This document shows, piece by piece, positions 38,087-47,897 of a stretch of 64,000 nt of DNA. Where the stretch lies: assembly GCF_041242975.1 (NCBI RefSeq), contig NZ_CP162488.1:4454001-4518000 (forward strand). The letters run 5' to 3'. The notes under the pieces are model-generated. The model was not told the DNA's origin. It did not search any database and saw nothing but the letters and a program-made list of their open reading frames with translations. Every line of letters begins with the position of its first letter. Position 1 is the stretch's first letter. Source of the stretch: Xanthomonas sp. DAR 35659 (GTDB lineage: Bacteria; Pseudomonadota; Gammaproteobacteria; Xanthomonadales; Xanthomonadaceae). The translations under genes were made by a program, and so were the position numbers.

Positions 38087-40404
38087 TGCCCTTCCCGCAG
38101 CCGTTGCGCCGAATGCCGCCGCAGCACCACGCGCGCGGCCAGCGCCAGCAGCAGGCTCAGCACCACCACCGCCAACCCCAGCAACAACGGGTGCTGCGAG
38201 AAGTACCAGCGCGCCCAGGTCGGCAGCGGCAGGTGACCGACGTAGTAGGTCTGGTTGCCGGCCAGGCTGCGGATCTTGCCCTGCTGCAACAGCACCACGC
38301 TGCCCTGGAAGTCCTTCAGCGTGGCCGGCTCGAACCAGGCGTCGAACAGCGCGCCGACGCTGGCCGGATCCTCGGCCAGCAGCGCGACCACGCTGCGCCC
38401 GGGCTTGAGCGGCGACTCGAAGCCCATCAGCACCACGTCGCCCGGCGCCGGCTTCACCGCCACCTCGGCGGTGGTCGGCAGGTCGGTGCGGCGCGCGTCG
38501 AATGAGAGGAAGCCGGGCAGCTTGTCCAGCACCCAGTCGCTCATCGCGAAGCGCCGGCCGGCGGCGCTCTCGCTGATCGGCAGGTGCTCGCTCCAGCGCT
38601 GGAACAGCGGCTGCGAGCGCGAGGAGCCGAACACCAGCAGGTCGCTGTCGGCGTGCTGCTCCACCTCGCCGGCATGGATCAGCGTGGCGCGCAGCGCCGG
38701 GTAGCCGGTCGACGCGCCGAGCTTGCCGAGCAGGGTCAGCAGGGTGGACATGTCCTGGTCGCTGGCCTCGTCCGGCACCACGATGGTGGATTCGGACAGG
38801 TCGGCCAGGCGCGTGAACGGATAGCCGGCGTTGCCGAACGCCGCCAGGTTCGGCATCGCCATGTAGTGGTGGAACGAACTCAGGTCCACGCTCGAATCGG
38901 CGTCGATCGCGCCGGACACGTCGGGGAAGGTGTTCTTGCACTCGCCGGCCTGCGGGCGGTCGAAGAAGAAGTGGAAGCGCAGTTGGCTGTTGGCCGAGAA
39001 CGGGCCGGTCGGCAGCAGCAGCTTCTGCTCCACCGGCATCGCGCCCTTGGCCTTGAGGTCGTGCCACCACTGCAGCGGCAGCGACTCGGCATACGGCCGC
39101 CCGCTCAGCGGCAGCGTGGTGACGAAGGCGTCGTTGATGCTGACGTTGAGCGCGGACTTGTTGCGCACGTCCGGCACCGTGTAGCGGTAGCGCAGGTTGA
39201 CCGGGATGCCGTCGCGCTGCCACACGAACAGGTCCGGCGGCAGTTGCAGGCCGACTCGGATCAGGTCCGGGTGGTAGCCGCTGACGTTGAGCTGCGAGGT
39301 CTGCGCGACCAGGTCGGCGAAGCGCACCGGACCGTCGCTGGAAATCCAGTTCGGTGCGTCGTAGGGCTTGCGCGGCTGCGGCTGCTTGAGTTCGCCGATC
39401 CGGGCCACGGCGCCGTTCAACGGCGTGCCCAGGGCCAGCGCGGTGGCCGCCTGCTGCAGGTCGACGTCGTTGCGGCCGAGCACCAGCAGCAGCTTGCCGG
39501 CCGGATCGCGCGGGTTGGTCACCACCGCCAGGGTCGGGCCGGCGATCTCGCCCAGGCCGTTCTCGGCGGCGACCAGCTCGGCCGGCAAGGTGTTGGCGGT
39601 GGCGAAGAGCACCGCGTTGCCGGTGGCCGGCAGCTCGCCGATGGACGCGGTGAACAGCGCGCCGCGGTAGCCGGCCTGCGCGCCGAACCACGAGGACACG
39701 ATGCCGGCGCTGCGCAGCGTGGCCAGGTCCGGGCGCTGCTGGAACACGAACGGCAACTCCAGCCGGCGCGTGTCGCGCTTGTCGTAGAACGGCACCGGCA
39801 GCAGCGCCAGGTCGTTGGCCAGCACCAGCGGCGTGGTGCTCAGCGACAGCCGCGTGGCCGGGTCGATGTTGGCCCACAGGCTGGTGTGGTCCGGGTCCTC
39901 GCACTCGCGGGTGTAGTGGCCGATCAACTGCAGGTTGAGCTGGTTGTAGTCGCTGACGAGGCGCGGGTCGATCGGCACCTCGGCCTGCTGCAGCTTGCCG
40001 GCGTTCTCGCGGCTCACCGGCAGGGTCGCCACGGTGACGCCGTTGACGGTGATCTTCAGGTGCGACAGGTCCGGCAGCAGCGCCGGCGAGTAGCTGTAGC
40101 GCAGGTGCAGCGTCGCCGCCTCGACCACCTCGTCGGTGCGCGCGCTGAACGACACGCCGGCACTGCCCTGGATGCCGCGCAGGGTGACCTCGTAATCCAT
40201 GCCGAGCTGCTTCAGCGTCGCCGAGCGCTCCTGCACGCCGAAGGCCGGCTCGGCCGGCGGCGGCAGCGTCGGCTGTCCCGGCACGGGCGCGGCGGCGCCT
40301 GGCGCCGCCGGCGCGGTGGCGCTGGCCGGAAGCGTCGGCTCCTGCGCCAGCGCCAGGCCGGACAGGATGGTGAGGCAGCACGCGGCCAAGGCAGGTAGAC
40401 GCAT
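38083..40404 (-). CDS. bcsB: BcsB cellulose synthase periplasmic subunit
   Basis: Membrane-anchored periplasmic partner of BcsA that receives the glucan chain. It is 773 residues, with signal peptide (AACCLTILSGLALA), a Pro/Ala-rich stretch, two pairs of carbohydrate-binding and flavodoxin-like domains (GHYTRECEDPDHTSLWANID, HFFFDRPQAGECKNTFP) and one C-terminal membrane helix (LLLGLAVVVLSLLLALAA). It starts 47 bases after bcsA and overlaps bcsZ. Confidence 0.96.
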   Translation of the reverse strand: MRLPALAACCLTILSGLALAQEPTLPASATAPAAPGAAAPVPGQPTLPPPAEPAFGVQERSATLKQLGMDYEVTLRGIQGSAGVSFSARTDEVVEAATLHLRYSYSPALLPDLSHLKITVNGVTVATLPVSRENAGKLQQAEVPIDPRLVSDYNQLNLQLIGHYTRECEDPDHTSLWANIDPATRLSLSTTPLVLANDLALLPVPFYDKRDTRRLELPFVFQQRPDLATLRSAGIVSSWFGAQAGYRGALFTASIGELPATGNAVLFATANTLPAELVAAENGLGEIAGPTLAVVTNPRDPAGKLLLVLGRNDVDLQQAATALALGTPLNGAVARIGELKQPQPRKPYDAPNWISSDGPVRFADLVAQTSQLNVSGYHPDLIRVGLQLPPDLFVWQRDGIPVNLRYRYTVPDVRNKSALNVSINDAFVTTLPLSGRPYAESLPLQWWHDLKAKGAMPVEQKLLLPTGPFSANSQLRFHFFFDRPQAGECKNTFPDVSGAIDADSSVDLSSFHHYMAMPNLAAFGNAGYPFTRLADLSESTIVVPDEASDQDMSTLLTLLGKLGASTGYPALRATLIHAGEVEQHADSDLLVFGSSRSQPLFQRWSEHLPISESAAGRRFAMSDWVLDKLPGFLSFDARRTDLPTTAEVAVKPAPGDVVLMGFESPLKPGRSVVALLAEDPASVGALFDAWFEPATLKDFQGSVVLLQQGKIRSLAGNQTYYVGHLPLPTWARWYFSQHPLLLGLAVVVLSLLLALAARVVLRRHSAQRLREGQ

Positions 40405-40451
40405 CGAGGGGATCCGGAGAAAAGAAGGACGGAACGGCAGGCGAGGACGGC

Positions 40452-42605
40452 TCACGGCGCGGATTCCTCGCCGGTCGGGCGCGCCGCGCGGAAGCCGCCG
40501 CGCGCGCTTTCGCCGATGTGCTGGCCCAGGCGCTTGAAGCCGCGCATGCTCGCGGCGAACACCTGGCCCATCGACTTCCAGAACCGGTCGCGGTCGTGGC
40601 GGCCCCACTGCGACACCCAGATGTCGGCGCGGGCGAAGGTGCAGGCGACCAGCCAGCGCTCCTGCTCGATCGACATGCTGCGGAACTGCACGCTGATGTG
40701 GCCGTCGCGGTCGTGGCGCACGATCGCCGGCAGGCGCTTTTGCAGATGGCGGTGCGACAGGCCCAGGTCGACCAGCGTCTCCGGTTCCACCGGCGCGGCC
40801 TCGTCCAGCTTCAGCGCCATGCCGCCGGTGGAGAAGTTGACGGTGCGGCAGGCCAGTTGCTGGCCATCCGGCAGGTACAGCGTGGCCGGGATGTTGAGCG
40901 GCACGCGGTGCGAGCGGCGCACCTGACGCATCTCGCTGGCGGTGGCGATGGTGGCGCCGAGCAGCAGCACGTTGTACAGGGTCCAGGCCAGGTTGAACCA
41001 GATCGTCTGCGCTTCGCCGGTGGCGTCGGTGTAGATCAGGCGCATCGCGCCGGCGGCCAGGCCGGCCAGGTTCAGCACCAGCAGGAACAGGTAGGGCTTG
41101 GCGATCTGCCGGTCGAAATAGCTGCGCGTGACCAGGCCGCCCTTGGGGGTGACGTTGAACTTGCCGAGCTTGGGATTGAACAGCGCCACCAGCGTGGGGC
41201 GCAGGATGTACCAGGCCAGCGTAGTCTCGTAGACCTCGTTCCACAGCAGGTGGCGGAACTTGCCCTGGGTGCGCAGGTTGGTCAGGTTGGCCTGCAGGAT
41301 GTGCGGCAGCGCGTAGGCCAGGATCATCAGCGCCGAGGCGTGGATCACGTGCGCGCCGAAGAACAGGAACGCCAGCGGCGCGGTCAGGTAGATGATGCGC
41401 GGCAGCCCGTAGAAGAAGTGCAGCATCGCGTTGGCGTAGCACAGCCGCTGCGACAGGCGCAGGCCCTTGCCGAGCAGCGGGTTGTCCAGCCGCGCGATCT
41501 GCGCCATGCCGCGCGCCCAGCGGATGCGCTGGGCGACGTGGCCGGACAGGCTCTCGGTGGCCAGGCCGGCGGCCTGCGGCACGGTGATGTAGGCGCTGCG
41601 GTAGCCGCGGCGGTGCAGCTTGAGCGCGGTGTGCGCGTCCTCGGTGACCGTTTCCACCGCCACCCCGCCCACTTCCTCCAGCGGCTTGCGCTTGATCACC
41701 GCGCACGAGCCGCAGAAGAACGTGGCGTCCCACTGGTCGTTGCCGTCCTGCAGCAGGCCGTAGAACAGTTCGCCTTCGTTGGGCACCTTGCCGTGGTTGC
41801 CGAGGTTGCGTTCGAACGGGTCGGCGGAGAAGAAGTAGTGCGGCATCTGCACCACCGCCAGCTTGGGGTCGCGCAGGAACCAGCCCATCGCCACCTGCAG
41901 GAACGAGCGCGTGGGGATGTGGTCGCAATCGAAGATCGCCACGTAGTCGCCGCTGGACTTCTTCAGCGCCGCGTTGATGTTGCCGGCCTTGGCGTGGAAG
42001 TTGTTGGTGCGGGTCAGGTAGTGGATGCCGGCCTGCGCGCAGAACGCGCGGAACTCCTCGCGGCGACCGTCGTCGAGCAGGTAGATGTTGAGCTTGTCCG
42101 CCGGCCAGTCCATCACGCTGGCGGCCAGGATGGTGGAGCGCACCACCGACAGCGGCTCGTTGTAGGTGGGAATGAACAGGTCCACCGTCGGCCATTCGGC
42201 CTGGTCGGCGGGCAGCGGCACCGGGCGCCGGTTCAACGGCCACAGCACCTGGAAATAGCCCAGCACCAGGATCGTGAAGGCGTACACCTCGGCCAGCAGC
42301 AGGCCCAGGCCGAGGCTGAGATCGACCGCGCTGCTCACGCCCATGGTCTGGGTGATGCGCCACCAGATGTAGCGCGAGGATACCGCCAGCGACAGCGCCA
42401 TCATCACCAGCACCGCCAGCCGGCTGCCGCTGCGGCGCAGCAGCATGGCCGCGGCGAACACCACCAGCGAGAACAGCAACTGCTGCGGCACGTCCATCGG
42501 GATGGCGACCACGAACACCAACAACAAGGCGCCCAGCGCCCACAGCGACCAGGTGGCCAGCGTGTGCATGGGTTGACCGGCACGCGATGCGGACGCAGCG
42601 CTCAT
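40452..42605 (-). CDS. bcsA: BcsA cellulose synthase catalytic subunit
   Basis: Polymerises UDP-glucose into beta-1,4-glucan and exports it across the inner membrane. It is 717 residues. Glycosyltransferase 2 motifs: DDG (178-180), DCD (226-228), TED (321-323) and QRIRW (359-363). After the second helix group, a PilZ domain carries RRSHR (563-567) and NFSTGG (590-595), the c-di-GMP binding signature, so the enzyme should be switched on by c-di-GMP. It lies 96 bases after bcsP. Confidence 0.97.
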   Translation of the reverse strand: MSAASASRAGQPMHTLATWSLWALGALLLVFVVAIPMDVPQQLLFSLVVFAAAMLLRRSGSRLAVLVMMALSLAVSSRYIWWRITQTMGVSSAVDLSLGLGLLLAEVYAFTILVLGYFQVLWPLNRRPVPLPADQAEWPTVDLFIPTYNEPLSVVRSTILAASVMDWPADKLNIYLLDDGRREEFRAFCAQAGIHYLTRTNNFHAKAGNINAALKKSSGDYVAIFDCDHIPTRSFLQVAMGWFLRDPKLAVVQMPHYFFSADPFERNLGNHGKVPNEGELFYGLLQDGNDQWDATFFCGSCAVIKRKPLEEVGGVAVETVTEDAHTALKLHRRGYRSAYITVPQAAGLATESLSGHVAQRIRWARGMAQIARLDNPLLGKGLRLSQRLCYANAMLHFFYGLPRIIYLTAPLAFLFFGAHVIHASALMILAYALPHILQANLTNLRTQGKFRHLLWNEVYETTLAWYILRPTLVALFNPKLGKFNVTPKGGLVTRSYFDRQIAKPYLFLLVLNLAGLAAGAMRLIYTDATGEAQTIWFNLAWTLYNVLLLGATIATASEMRQVRRSHRVPLNIPATLYLPDGQQLACRTVNFSTGGMALKLDEAAPVEPETLVDLGLSHRHLQKRLPAIVRHDRDGHISVQFRSMSIEQERWLVACTFARADIWVSQWGRHDRDRFWKSMGQVFAASMRGFKRLGQHIGESARGGFRAARPTGEESAP

Positions 42606-42701
42606 CAGCGATTCCTAGCGAAGAAGGGCGACGCGCCGCGCGTTTTCCCCTCCGCGCGACGCCAGGACAACGATACGCGGCGCCAGCGGCGCGCGCACGC
42701 G

Positions 42702-43136
42702 TCAGCGGATCTGCAGCCGCTTGAGCGGGCTGTCGGGCGACGGCACGCGATCGCGGCCGGTCTCCAGCAAACGTTGGAACAACTGGTTCAACGGCGTGGC
42801 CGCGCTGGGGGCGGCGGGCGCTGCGGACTCCGGCTCCGCCGGCTCGGCCACCAGCGGCCTGGCCACCGGCAGCACCGCCACCGGCCTGGATTCGGCCGGC
42901 GCACGCACCACCGACAAGGCCGGCGCCGCGGCCGGCACGGCCGGCGGCTGCGCTTCGATGGCAGGCTGCAGTTCGGCGGCCGGTGCGGGCTCGGCGACCA
43001 CCGGCTCCGACACGCTCAGCCGTGCCCCGGAGAAGTCCTGGTAGGCGCTGGCGCCCTGGCTGCCGAGCTTGGCGAACAGGCTGGAAATGTCGTCGGCCGC
43101 ATCGCTGCCGGCATGGTCGGTCTTCTTCTTGGACAT
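42702..43136 (-). CDS. bcsP: BcsP/BcsR-like cellulose biosynthesis protein
   Basis: 144 residues. The N-terminal part (DDISSLFAKLGSQGASAYQD, about residues 15-34) fits the BcsR/BcsP family, which helps assemble and regulate the synthase at the membrane. Next is a low-complexity Ala/Pro/Val-rich linker (about 45-115) and a short C-terminal helix (TPLNQLFQRLLETGR). It lies between bcsD (50 bases) and bcsA. There is no signal peptide, so it should act in the cytosol. The link to BcsR is by sequence pattern and position. Confidence 0.75.
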   Translation of the reverse strand: MSKKKTDHAGSDAADDISSLFAKLGSQGASAYQDFSGARLSVSEPVVAEPAPAAELQPAIEAQPPAVPAAAPALSVVRAPAESRPVAVLPVARPLVAEPAEPESAAPAAPSAATPLNQLFQRLLETGRDRVPSPDSPLKRLQIR

Positions 43137-43186
43137 CGATCACCCCCTAAGATGATTGTGTGTCTGGTGGCATCGAGTACCCACGG

Positions 43187-43645
43187 TCAGGCGACCCGGC
43201 ACAGCACGAAACGACGCACGTCCTGGTCGATGGCCGGCACCGCGCGGATCCCCAGACCCGCCAGCATGCCGGCCTGCTCGAACCAGGCGTGGTACACCCC
43301 TTCCAGAAAGCCATCGGCCCCGGCCGTCTCCCCGACCAAAGCGATCTGCAACGGCGAGCCCACGTGGTGCAGGTCGACACGGTCGGTCTGCTCCTCGAAG
43401 CGCGCATAGCCCCACTCCACCTGCTCCCAGACCCGGTTGGCCGCGCCCTGCAGGTCCTCCAGCGTCGCGCAGCGTCCGATCGGATGCGCGTCGGCGAAGC
43501 GGCGTCCGATCCGCGCCATCAGCAACGCCATGTCCTCGGCCCCCAGCTCCGCCGCGAACTCCTGCGCCAGCGCGCGCAGGAAGCCGCGCCACTGCCGCGA
43601 GCAGGCCTGAGTGCGGAAATGCGTCTGCGGCTCGGTAGGACTCAT
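43187..43645 (-). CDS. bcsD: BcsD cellulose synthase subunit D
   Basis: 152 residues from ATG 43645. It has the BcsD pattern (VWEQVEWGYARFEEQTDRVD, then LEGVYHAWFEQAG). In Komagataeibacter, BcsD forms octameric rings in the periplasm that order the cellulose fibres. It is the first gene of the operon; its presence marks this as a type I-like bcs locus. No signal peptide is visible, as for known BcsD. Confidence 0.85.
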   Translation of the reverse strand: MSPTEPQTHFRTQACSRQWRGFLRALAQEFAAELGAEDMALLMARIGRRFADAHPIGRCATLEDLQGAANRVWEQVEWGYARFEEQTDRVDLHHVGSPLQIALVGETAGADGFLEGVYHAWFEQAGMLAGLGIRAVPAIDQDVRRFVLCRVA

Positions 43646-43765
43646 CGGATGCTGCCTGCGGTGGAGAAACGGCACGGCCAGTGCCGGACGAAGACTACCG
43701 AGCAAGCTTGATGCCAAGATGGCGATCGCTGCCAATAACGAGACACAGTTCTCACTTTAAGGCCT

Positions 43766-43793
43766 ATAATACCCAAATGCTGCGCCACAGCAA
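43766..43793 (-). promoter_or_regulatory. Likely bcs operon promoter
   Basis: On the minus strand TTGCTG (43793-43788), 16 bases and TATTAT (43771-43766) lie about 120 bases before bcsD in the 219-base pncB/bcsD gap. An inverted repeat GAGA-ACTGTG-TCTC follows just downstream. The same bases also hold TATAAT on the plus strand, so direction is not certain. Confidence 0.45.
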
Positions 43794-43864
43794 GCGTTTT
43801 CGAGGCGTCCGGGGCGTGTTGTCCATTTTCGCCGCAACCGGTTCGGAAGTCGCCCCGCCACGTC

Positions 43865-45049
43865 TCATTCCGGAAGATCGGCCGCCACGTCAAAGACTTG
43901 GCGCAGATAGGCCAGATAGGCGGGGTCGTCGCACAGGGTCTTGCCCGGCGTGTCGCTGAGCTTGGCCACCGGCTGGCCGTTGCAGCGGACCATCTTGATG
44001 ACGATCTGCAGCGGCCGCGGCCCCAGGTCGTTGGTCAGGTGCGTGCCGACGCCGAAGGCGAGCATGCAGCGGCCGCGGAAATGCGTGTACAGTCGCATCA
44101 CCTTGTCGATGTCCAGGCCGTCGCTGAACACCAGGATCTTGCTGCGCGGGTCCACCCGGTGCCGCTGCAGATGCGCCAGGATGCGTTCGCCCCAGTCGAA
44201 CGGATCGCCGGAATCGTGGCGCATGCCGTCGAACAGCTTGCAGAAGTACAGATCGAAGTCGCGCAGGAAGGCCTCCAGCCCGACCACGTCGGACAGCGCG
44301 ATGCCGAGGTCGCCGCGGTACTCGCGCGCCCACGACTCCAGCGCCGCGGCCTGCGAATCGCGCAGCCGCGGGCCCAGCGCCTGGAACGCCTGCAGATACT
44401 CGTGGGCCATGGTGCCCAGCGGGGTCAGCCCGTAGCGCCAGGCGAAGTACACGTTGCTGGTGCCGACGAACTGCGCGCCCAGGGTCTGCTGCAGCACCGG
44501 CAACAACTCGCCGTGCCAGGCCCGCGAATAGCGGCGACGGGTGCCGTAGTCGGCGATCGCGCAATCGCCGTAGCCGCTGCTGCCGCGCAGCAGCGCGATC
44601 TTGGCCTGCAACCGGCGCAGGCCCTCGGCATGGTGGTCGCCGCCGGCGTTGCGGAACCAGACCTCGTTGATGATCGCCAGCAGCGGCACCTCGAACAGGA
44701 TCGTGTGCAGCCACGGCCCGCGGATGTGCAGCTCGATCTCGCCGGGCACCGTGGCCGACGCACGCAGTCGCAGGTACTTGCGGTCCAGGTGGAACAGCGC
44801 CAGGAAATCGGCGAAGTCGGGCTTGATGAAGCGCAGCCCGCGCAGGTAGTCCAGTTCCTCGTCGCGGAAGCGCAAGGCGCACAGCGCATCGATCTCGGCG
44901 GAGATCTGCTCCAGGAACTGCGCCAGATCCACGTCCGGGGTGCGGCACTTGAAGCGGTACTCCACCTGCGCGCCGGGATGCTGATGCAGCACCGCCTGCA
45001 TCATGGTGAACTTGTAGAGGTCGGTGTCCAGCAGCGATTCGATGATCAT
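43865..45049 (-). CDS. pncB: Nicotinate phosphoribosyltransferase
   Basis: Makes nicotinate mononucleotide from nicotinate in NAD salvage. It is 394 residues, normal length. Family blocks: [16 protein letters not shown] at the start, [35 protein letters not shown] and [12 protein letters not shown]. It is preceded by 218 bases with no other feature. NAD salvage also appears in the neighbourhood through a PnuC-type permease at 50.4 kb, but the two are far apart and on opposite strands. Confidence 0.97.
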   Translation of the reverse strand: MIIESLLDTDLYKFTMMQAVLHQHPGAQVEYRFKCRTPDVDLAQFLEQISAEIDALCALRFRDEELDYLRGLRFIKPDFADFLALFHLDRKYLRLRASATVPGEIELHIRGPWLHTILFEVPLLAIINEVWFRNAGGDHHAEGLRRLQAKIALLRGSSGYGDCAIADYGTRRRYSRAWHGELLPVLQQTLGAQFVGTSNVYFAWRYGLTPLGTMAHEYLQAFQALGPRLRDSQAAALESWAREYRGDLGIALSDVVGLEAFLRDFDLYFCKLFDGMRHDSGDPFDWGERILAHLQRHRVDPRSKILVFSDGLDIDKVMRLYTHFRGRCMLAFGVGTHLTNDLGPRPLQIVIKMVRCNGQPVAKLSDTPGKTLCDDPAYLAYLRQVFDVAADLPE

Positions 45050-45267
45050 CGCGCGATTATGCGCCCAGCGTCGTCTCCGCCCCGCAACACGCGCCCCGGC
45101 GAAACACGGCATGGCCGCCACCGTGACCAGGCCCGGCGCCAGCGCCGACCATGCCCTGACGCGCCATCGCGGCCGCGGCCCGCCCTGACGGTTGGCCATG
45201 GGAAGAGGTGCCACGCATGCGTGCGACACGCCCGCGCGCGCTCGTCGTCGGGATGGGGGTGCTGTGT

Positions 45268-46113
45268 TCAGCCAGGACGCCGAACGCACAGCTTGGCGAA
45301 GGTCACCCAGGCATGCAGCCAGATCACCGCCCACACCGCCGCGCGCACCGGCAGCGGCCGCGACGGCGCCTCGAACTTGCGGAAGTAGCGCCACAGCCCG
45401 CGGTGCTTGTGCCATTCCACGAACCACGGCCGCTTGCGGCTGGACACGCCGCGTACGTGCAGCACGCGCAGGTCGTTGCACACCGCCACCACCGCGCCGG
45501 CCTGGCGCGCGCGTCGGCACAGGTCCAGGTCCTCGGCATGCAACCGATAGCCGGCGTCCCAGCCGCCGATCCGCTCGAACAGAGCGCGCGGCAGCAGCAT
45601 CAGCGCGCCGGAGATCGCGTCCACCCGCTGCAGCGGCTGCGCCTGATCGACCGCCAGCGCCAGCCGCGAGCCGGCCAGCGGATGCCGCAGCATCGCCGCG
45701 AAGTCCGGATCGCGGCGGCGCACCGCGGCATCGGGGCGGCCGTGTTCGTCGACCTGCTCCACCCCCAGCAGCGCATCGCCGAGCGCGGCGACCTGCGCGC
45801 GCAGCAGCGCCAGGGTGTCGGCCTCGACCAGCAGGTCCGGATTGACGAACGCCAGCCAGGGCGCGTCGCTGGCCGCCGCGCCCTGGTTGCAGGCGGTGGC
45901 GAAACCGGGATTGTCGGGGTTGGCGACGAAGCGCACGCGCCGGTCCTCCAGCGCGTGGCGCTGCACGATCGCCAGGGTGTCGTCGCGCGAGGCGTTGTCG
46001 ACCACGCGGATCTGCGCCACCTCGGCCGCCGCGCGCAAGCGCTGCAGGCAGGCATCGATGGTGCTGCCGCTCTCGTAGGTCACCACCACCACGGCCATCT
46101 GCTGTTCGCTCAT
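45268..46113 (-). CDS. Family 2 glycosyltransferase
   Basis: 281 residues with a GT-A fold: [10 protein letters not shown] at the N-terminus, [21 protein letters not shown] (metal-binding region) and [13 protein letters not shown]. This pattern is typical of rhamnosyl- or similar transferases that build cell-surface glycans. The sugar and acceptor are unknown. One short hydrophobic stretch near the C-terminus ([13 protein letters not shown]) may touch the membrane. It is monocistronic. Confidence 0.85.
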   Translation of the reverse strand: MSEQQMAVVVVTYESGSTIDACLQRLRAAAEVAQIRVVDNASRDDTLAIVQRHALEDRRVRFVANPDNPGFATACNQGAAASDAPWLAFVNPDLLVEADTLALLRAQVAALGDALLGVEQVDEHGRPDAAVRRRDPDFAAMLRHPLAGSRLALAVDQAQPLQRVDAISGALMLLPRALFERIGGWDAGYRLHAEDLDLCRRARQAGAVVAVCNDLRVLHVRGVSSRKRPWFVEWHKHRGLWRYFRKFEAPSRPLPVRAAVWAVIWLHAWVTFAKLCVRRPG

Positions 46114-46527
46114 GCGGCGATTATCCGGGCAAAGTCGCGTGCGCAGTAGCGCTGTCGCGCATGCGCTTCCGACCGTCGCGTCGGTGACTCGGCAGGACTG
46201 TTCGAGAACGCCGCACAGGCATGCGCCGCTCGGAGCCGGACCTGGGCGCACGCAACCATTGCGGCGCGGCGCGAGCGCGACACCGCGCGATCCGGCGTGG
46301 CCGACGGCGCACCACACCGCCAGCCGCGCCCACCGACGCGGTAGAATCGGCGCCCCCTTGTTTCTCGCGGTAGAGATGACGGCTTGCGCCCACCCCGGCG
46401 CGTTGCCGCCAGGATCGCGATGCATCGGCCGCCCGCGATGGCGGCGGCCGTGCATGCCGACCGCCCGGCAGCGCCGCCGCCCTGCGACCGACCCCAGCGT
46501 CGGCCGCCGCCGCAAGCCCCCACGACA

Positions 46528-46541
46528 TTGGTCTAGACCAA
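46528..46541. promoter_or_regulatory. Perfect GntR-type operator upstream of the kinase gene
   Basis: TTGGTCTAGACCAA is a perfect 14-base palindrome 70 bases before the kinase start. It matches the type of site bound by GntR/HutC-family regulators such as DasR and NagR (core TGGTCTAGACCA). A GntR/UTRA gene lies in the same cluster and is the natural candidate to bind it. The rest of the 46114-46611 gap holds a TAGAAT at about 46341 and nothing else I can support. Confidence 0.7.
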
Positions 46542-46611
46542 ATTGCCGGCACCGCCAGGCGGTCGTGATCCGCTCCGCCACGCCCTCGCATCCGCGCGCC
46601 AGGCCCCGCCG

Positions 46612-47760
46612 ATGAGCGCGCACCAGATGTACGGCATGACCGTGGCGCCGGCCGCGGCGGACTGGCCGCCGCTGCGCGCCGACGAAGTGGATGCGCTGTT
46701 GCGGCGCATGGCCTTGCCCGATGCCGTGCGCGCGCTGCGCTGGCACAGCCCGCGCCCGTTCTCCGCCGCGGCCGAGGTCGACAGCGCGGTCGGCCCCCTG
46801 TTCGTCAAGCGCCATCACCGGCGCCTGCGCGACGCGCGCACGCTGGGCGAGGAGCATCGCTTCATCGAGCACCTGCGCGCGCGCGACGTGCCGGTGCCGG
46901 CGCTGCTGCGCACGCCCGATGGCGCCAGCGCGGTGGAGATCGGCGATTGGACCTACGAAGTGCAGCGCGCCGCCGCGGGCGAGGACCTCTACCGCGACAC
47001 CGCCTCATGGCTGCCATTCGCGAGCAGCGTGCACGCGCATGCCGCCGGCCATGCCCTCGCCCGCCTGCACCGCGCCGCCGCCGGCTACGTCGCGGCGCCG
47101 CGCAGCACCGCGCTGCTGGTCGCCAACCTGCGCCTGTTCGGCAGCGCCGATCCGCTGCAGGCGCTGGACCAGGACCTGCGCGCGCGGCCGGCGCTGGCGG
47201 CGTGGCTGCAGCGGCGCGACTGGCGCGGCGACCTGCGCCGGCACCTGCTGCCCTGGCACGCGCGCGCCTGGCCGCTGCTGCAGGCGCCGCCGCCGGCGCT
47301 GTGGACGCATGGCGACTGGCACGCCTCCAATCTTTTGTGGCGCGGCGACGGCGCGGCCAGCGAGGTCAGCGCGGTATTCGATTTCGGCCTCGCCGACCGC
47401 AACTTCGCGCTGTTCGACCTGGCCACCGCGATCGAGCGCAACCTGGTGCCGTGGCTGGACCTGGACGCCGGCGGCCGCGCCGCGGCCGATCTGGACCAGC
47501 TCGACGCGCTGCTGCGCGGCTACGCGCGGGCACTGCCGCTGGAGGCGGCGCAGCTGCGCCTGCTGGCGGCGCTGCTGCCGATCGTGCATGCCGACTTCGC
47601 GCTCAGCGAGATCGACTATTTCGCCGGCATCACCGGCTCCGACGCCAACGCCGACATCGCCTATCGCCGCTATCTGCTCGGCCATGCCGACTGGTTCGGC
47701 GGCGAGGAAGGCCAACGCCTGCTGCGGCACCTGCAGCGGCATGCGCAGGCGGCGCGATGA
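46612..47760 (+). CDS. APH-family small-molecule kinase
   Basis: 382 residues from ATG 46612. The fold is that of aminoglycoside, choline, homoserine and thiamine kinases: ATP-binding Lys66 in LFVKRHH, catalytic HGDWHASNLL (Asp235, Asn240) and the metal-binding FDFGLAD (Asp257). The substrate cannot be read from sequence. Its neighbours are a TonB-dependent receptor and a PnuC-type permease. PnuC carriers depend on a cytosolic kinase that traps the substrate, so this enzyme may play that part. A perfect GntR-type operator lies 70 bases upstream. Confidence 0.75.
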   Translation: MSAHQMYGMTVAPAAADWPPLRADEVDALLRRMALPDAVRALRWHSPRPFSAAAEVDSAVGPLFVKRHHRRLRDARTLGEEHRFIEHLRARDVPVPALLRTPDGASAVEIGDWTYEVQRAAAGEDLYRDTASWLPFASSVHAHAAGHALARLHRAAAGYVAAPRSTALLVANLRLFGSADPLQALDQDLRARPALAAWLQRRDWRGDLRRHLLPWHARAWPLLQAPPPALWTHGDWHASNLLWRGDGAASEVSAVFDFGLADRNFALFDLATAIERNLVPWLDLDAGGRAAADLDQLDALLRGYARALPLEAAQLRLLAALLPIVHADFALSEIDYFAGITGSDANADIAYRRYLLGHADWFGGEEGQRLLRHLQRHAQAAR

Positions 47761-47897
47761 GCGCGCTGCCGACGCAGGCCAGCCGGTCGCGCACGGCACG
47801 CCGCTGGCGCGCTGCCGCCCCTCCCCTCGCAGCAACGCTGCCATTCGCGCGCAGCGCCATCCGCGTTTCCCATTCCGATTCACGCCCAGAGGCCTCC

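Noticed and set aside
45208..46149. Plus-strand frame between pncB and the kinase gene
   Set aside because: Antisense of the glycosyltransferase at 45268..46113, which has clear family motifs.
46114..46611. Possible TPP riboswitch before the kinase gene
   Set aside because: No CTGAGA and no ACCTGATC box is present in the gap.
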